From Sulfurospirillum sp. UBA1314 (lineage in GTDB: Bacteria > Campylobacterota > Campylobacteria > Campylobacterales > Sulfurospirillaceae), in assembly GCA_002307095.1 (NCBI GenBank), contig DBTO01000088.1, positions 534 through 6,262 on the forward strand: a DNA stretch of 5,729 nt. The letters are read 5' to 3'. The notes below the pieces were generated by a model. That model had not been told where the DNA came from. It made no database searches and was given only the letters and a program-made list of their open reading frames with translations. The position numbers and the translations under genes were made by a program. Of the stretch, positions 5,720 to 5,729 are shown piece after piece; within the stretch, counting starts at the first letter, position 1; each line of letters starts with the position of its first letter.

Positions 5720-5728
5720 TGTTAAAAT
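5720..5728 (+). promoter_or_regulatory. possible divergent extended -10 promoter at the right edge
   Basis: The plus strand reads TGTTAAAAT, matching an extended -10 (TGn followed by TAAAAT). If real, it would drive a gene to the right of the window, making the stretch between it and the nadE promoter a divergent regulatory region. No -35 is visible and the downstream gene is outside the window, so support is weak. Confidence 0.25.
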
Positions 5729-5729
5729 T

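Overview
The window is one tightly packed, single-direction gene cluster. Six protein genes all lie on the minus strand, so transcription runs from the right edge to the left. In transcription order they are nadE, a DegT-family aminotransferase-like gene, lpxK, argB, thrC and the first half of kdsB, which runs off the left edge. Gaps between genes range from a 4-base overlap to 33 bases. The only real non-coding stretch is the roughly 108 bases upstream of nadE, which holds a good sigma70-like -10 box (TATAAT). I see no tRNA, rRNA, CRISPR, insertion sequence or convincing terminator.

The proteins look like those of Campylobacterota (formerly epsilonproteobacteria). From memory, Campylobacter jejuni carries the order nadE-lpxK-thrC-kdsB, and the KdsB start here (MIIIPARLAS) resembles that lineage. 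Base composition is moderately AT-rich, which would suit a free-living relative such as Sulfurospirillum; that genus is an inference. Relative to the C. jejuni order as I recall it, two genes are inserted: the DegT-like gene between nadE and lpxK, and argB between lpxK and thrC.

Functionally the cluster mixes three themes. NAD+ synthesis is represented by NadE. Lipopolysaccharide inner-core and lipid A synthesis is represented by LpxK, which phosphorylates the 4'-position of the lipid A precursor, and by KdsB, which activates Kdo. Amino-acid synthesis is represented by ArgB and ThrC. Expression is probably from the promoter before nadE, with coupling by overlaps (DegT/lpxK, thrC/kdsB) and strong AAGGA ribosome sites 5-6 bases before degT, argB, thrC and kdsB.

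Two observations stand out. First, the DegT-like protein keeps the whole aminotransferase fold but has lost the Schiff-base lysine (Ser184 in its place). It also has changes at three other positions that normally hold PLP, so it is probably not an ordinary aminotransferase. It sits directly upstream of, and overlapping, lpxK. Second, the palindrome TTACATGTAA (core TACATGTA) occurs three times in full or nearly so, and a fourth copy is cut by the left edge. The copies lie inside different genes and are read in different frames, which suggests a DNA-level signal rather than protein constraint.
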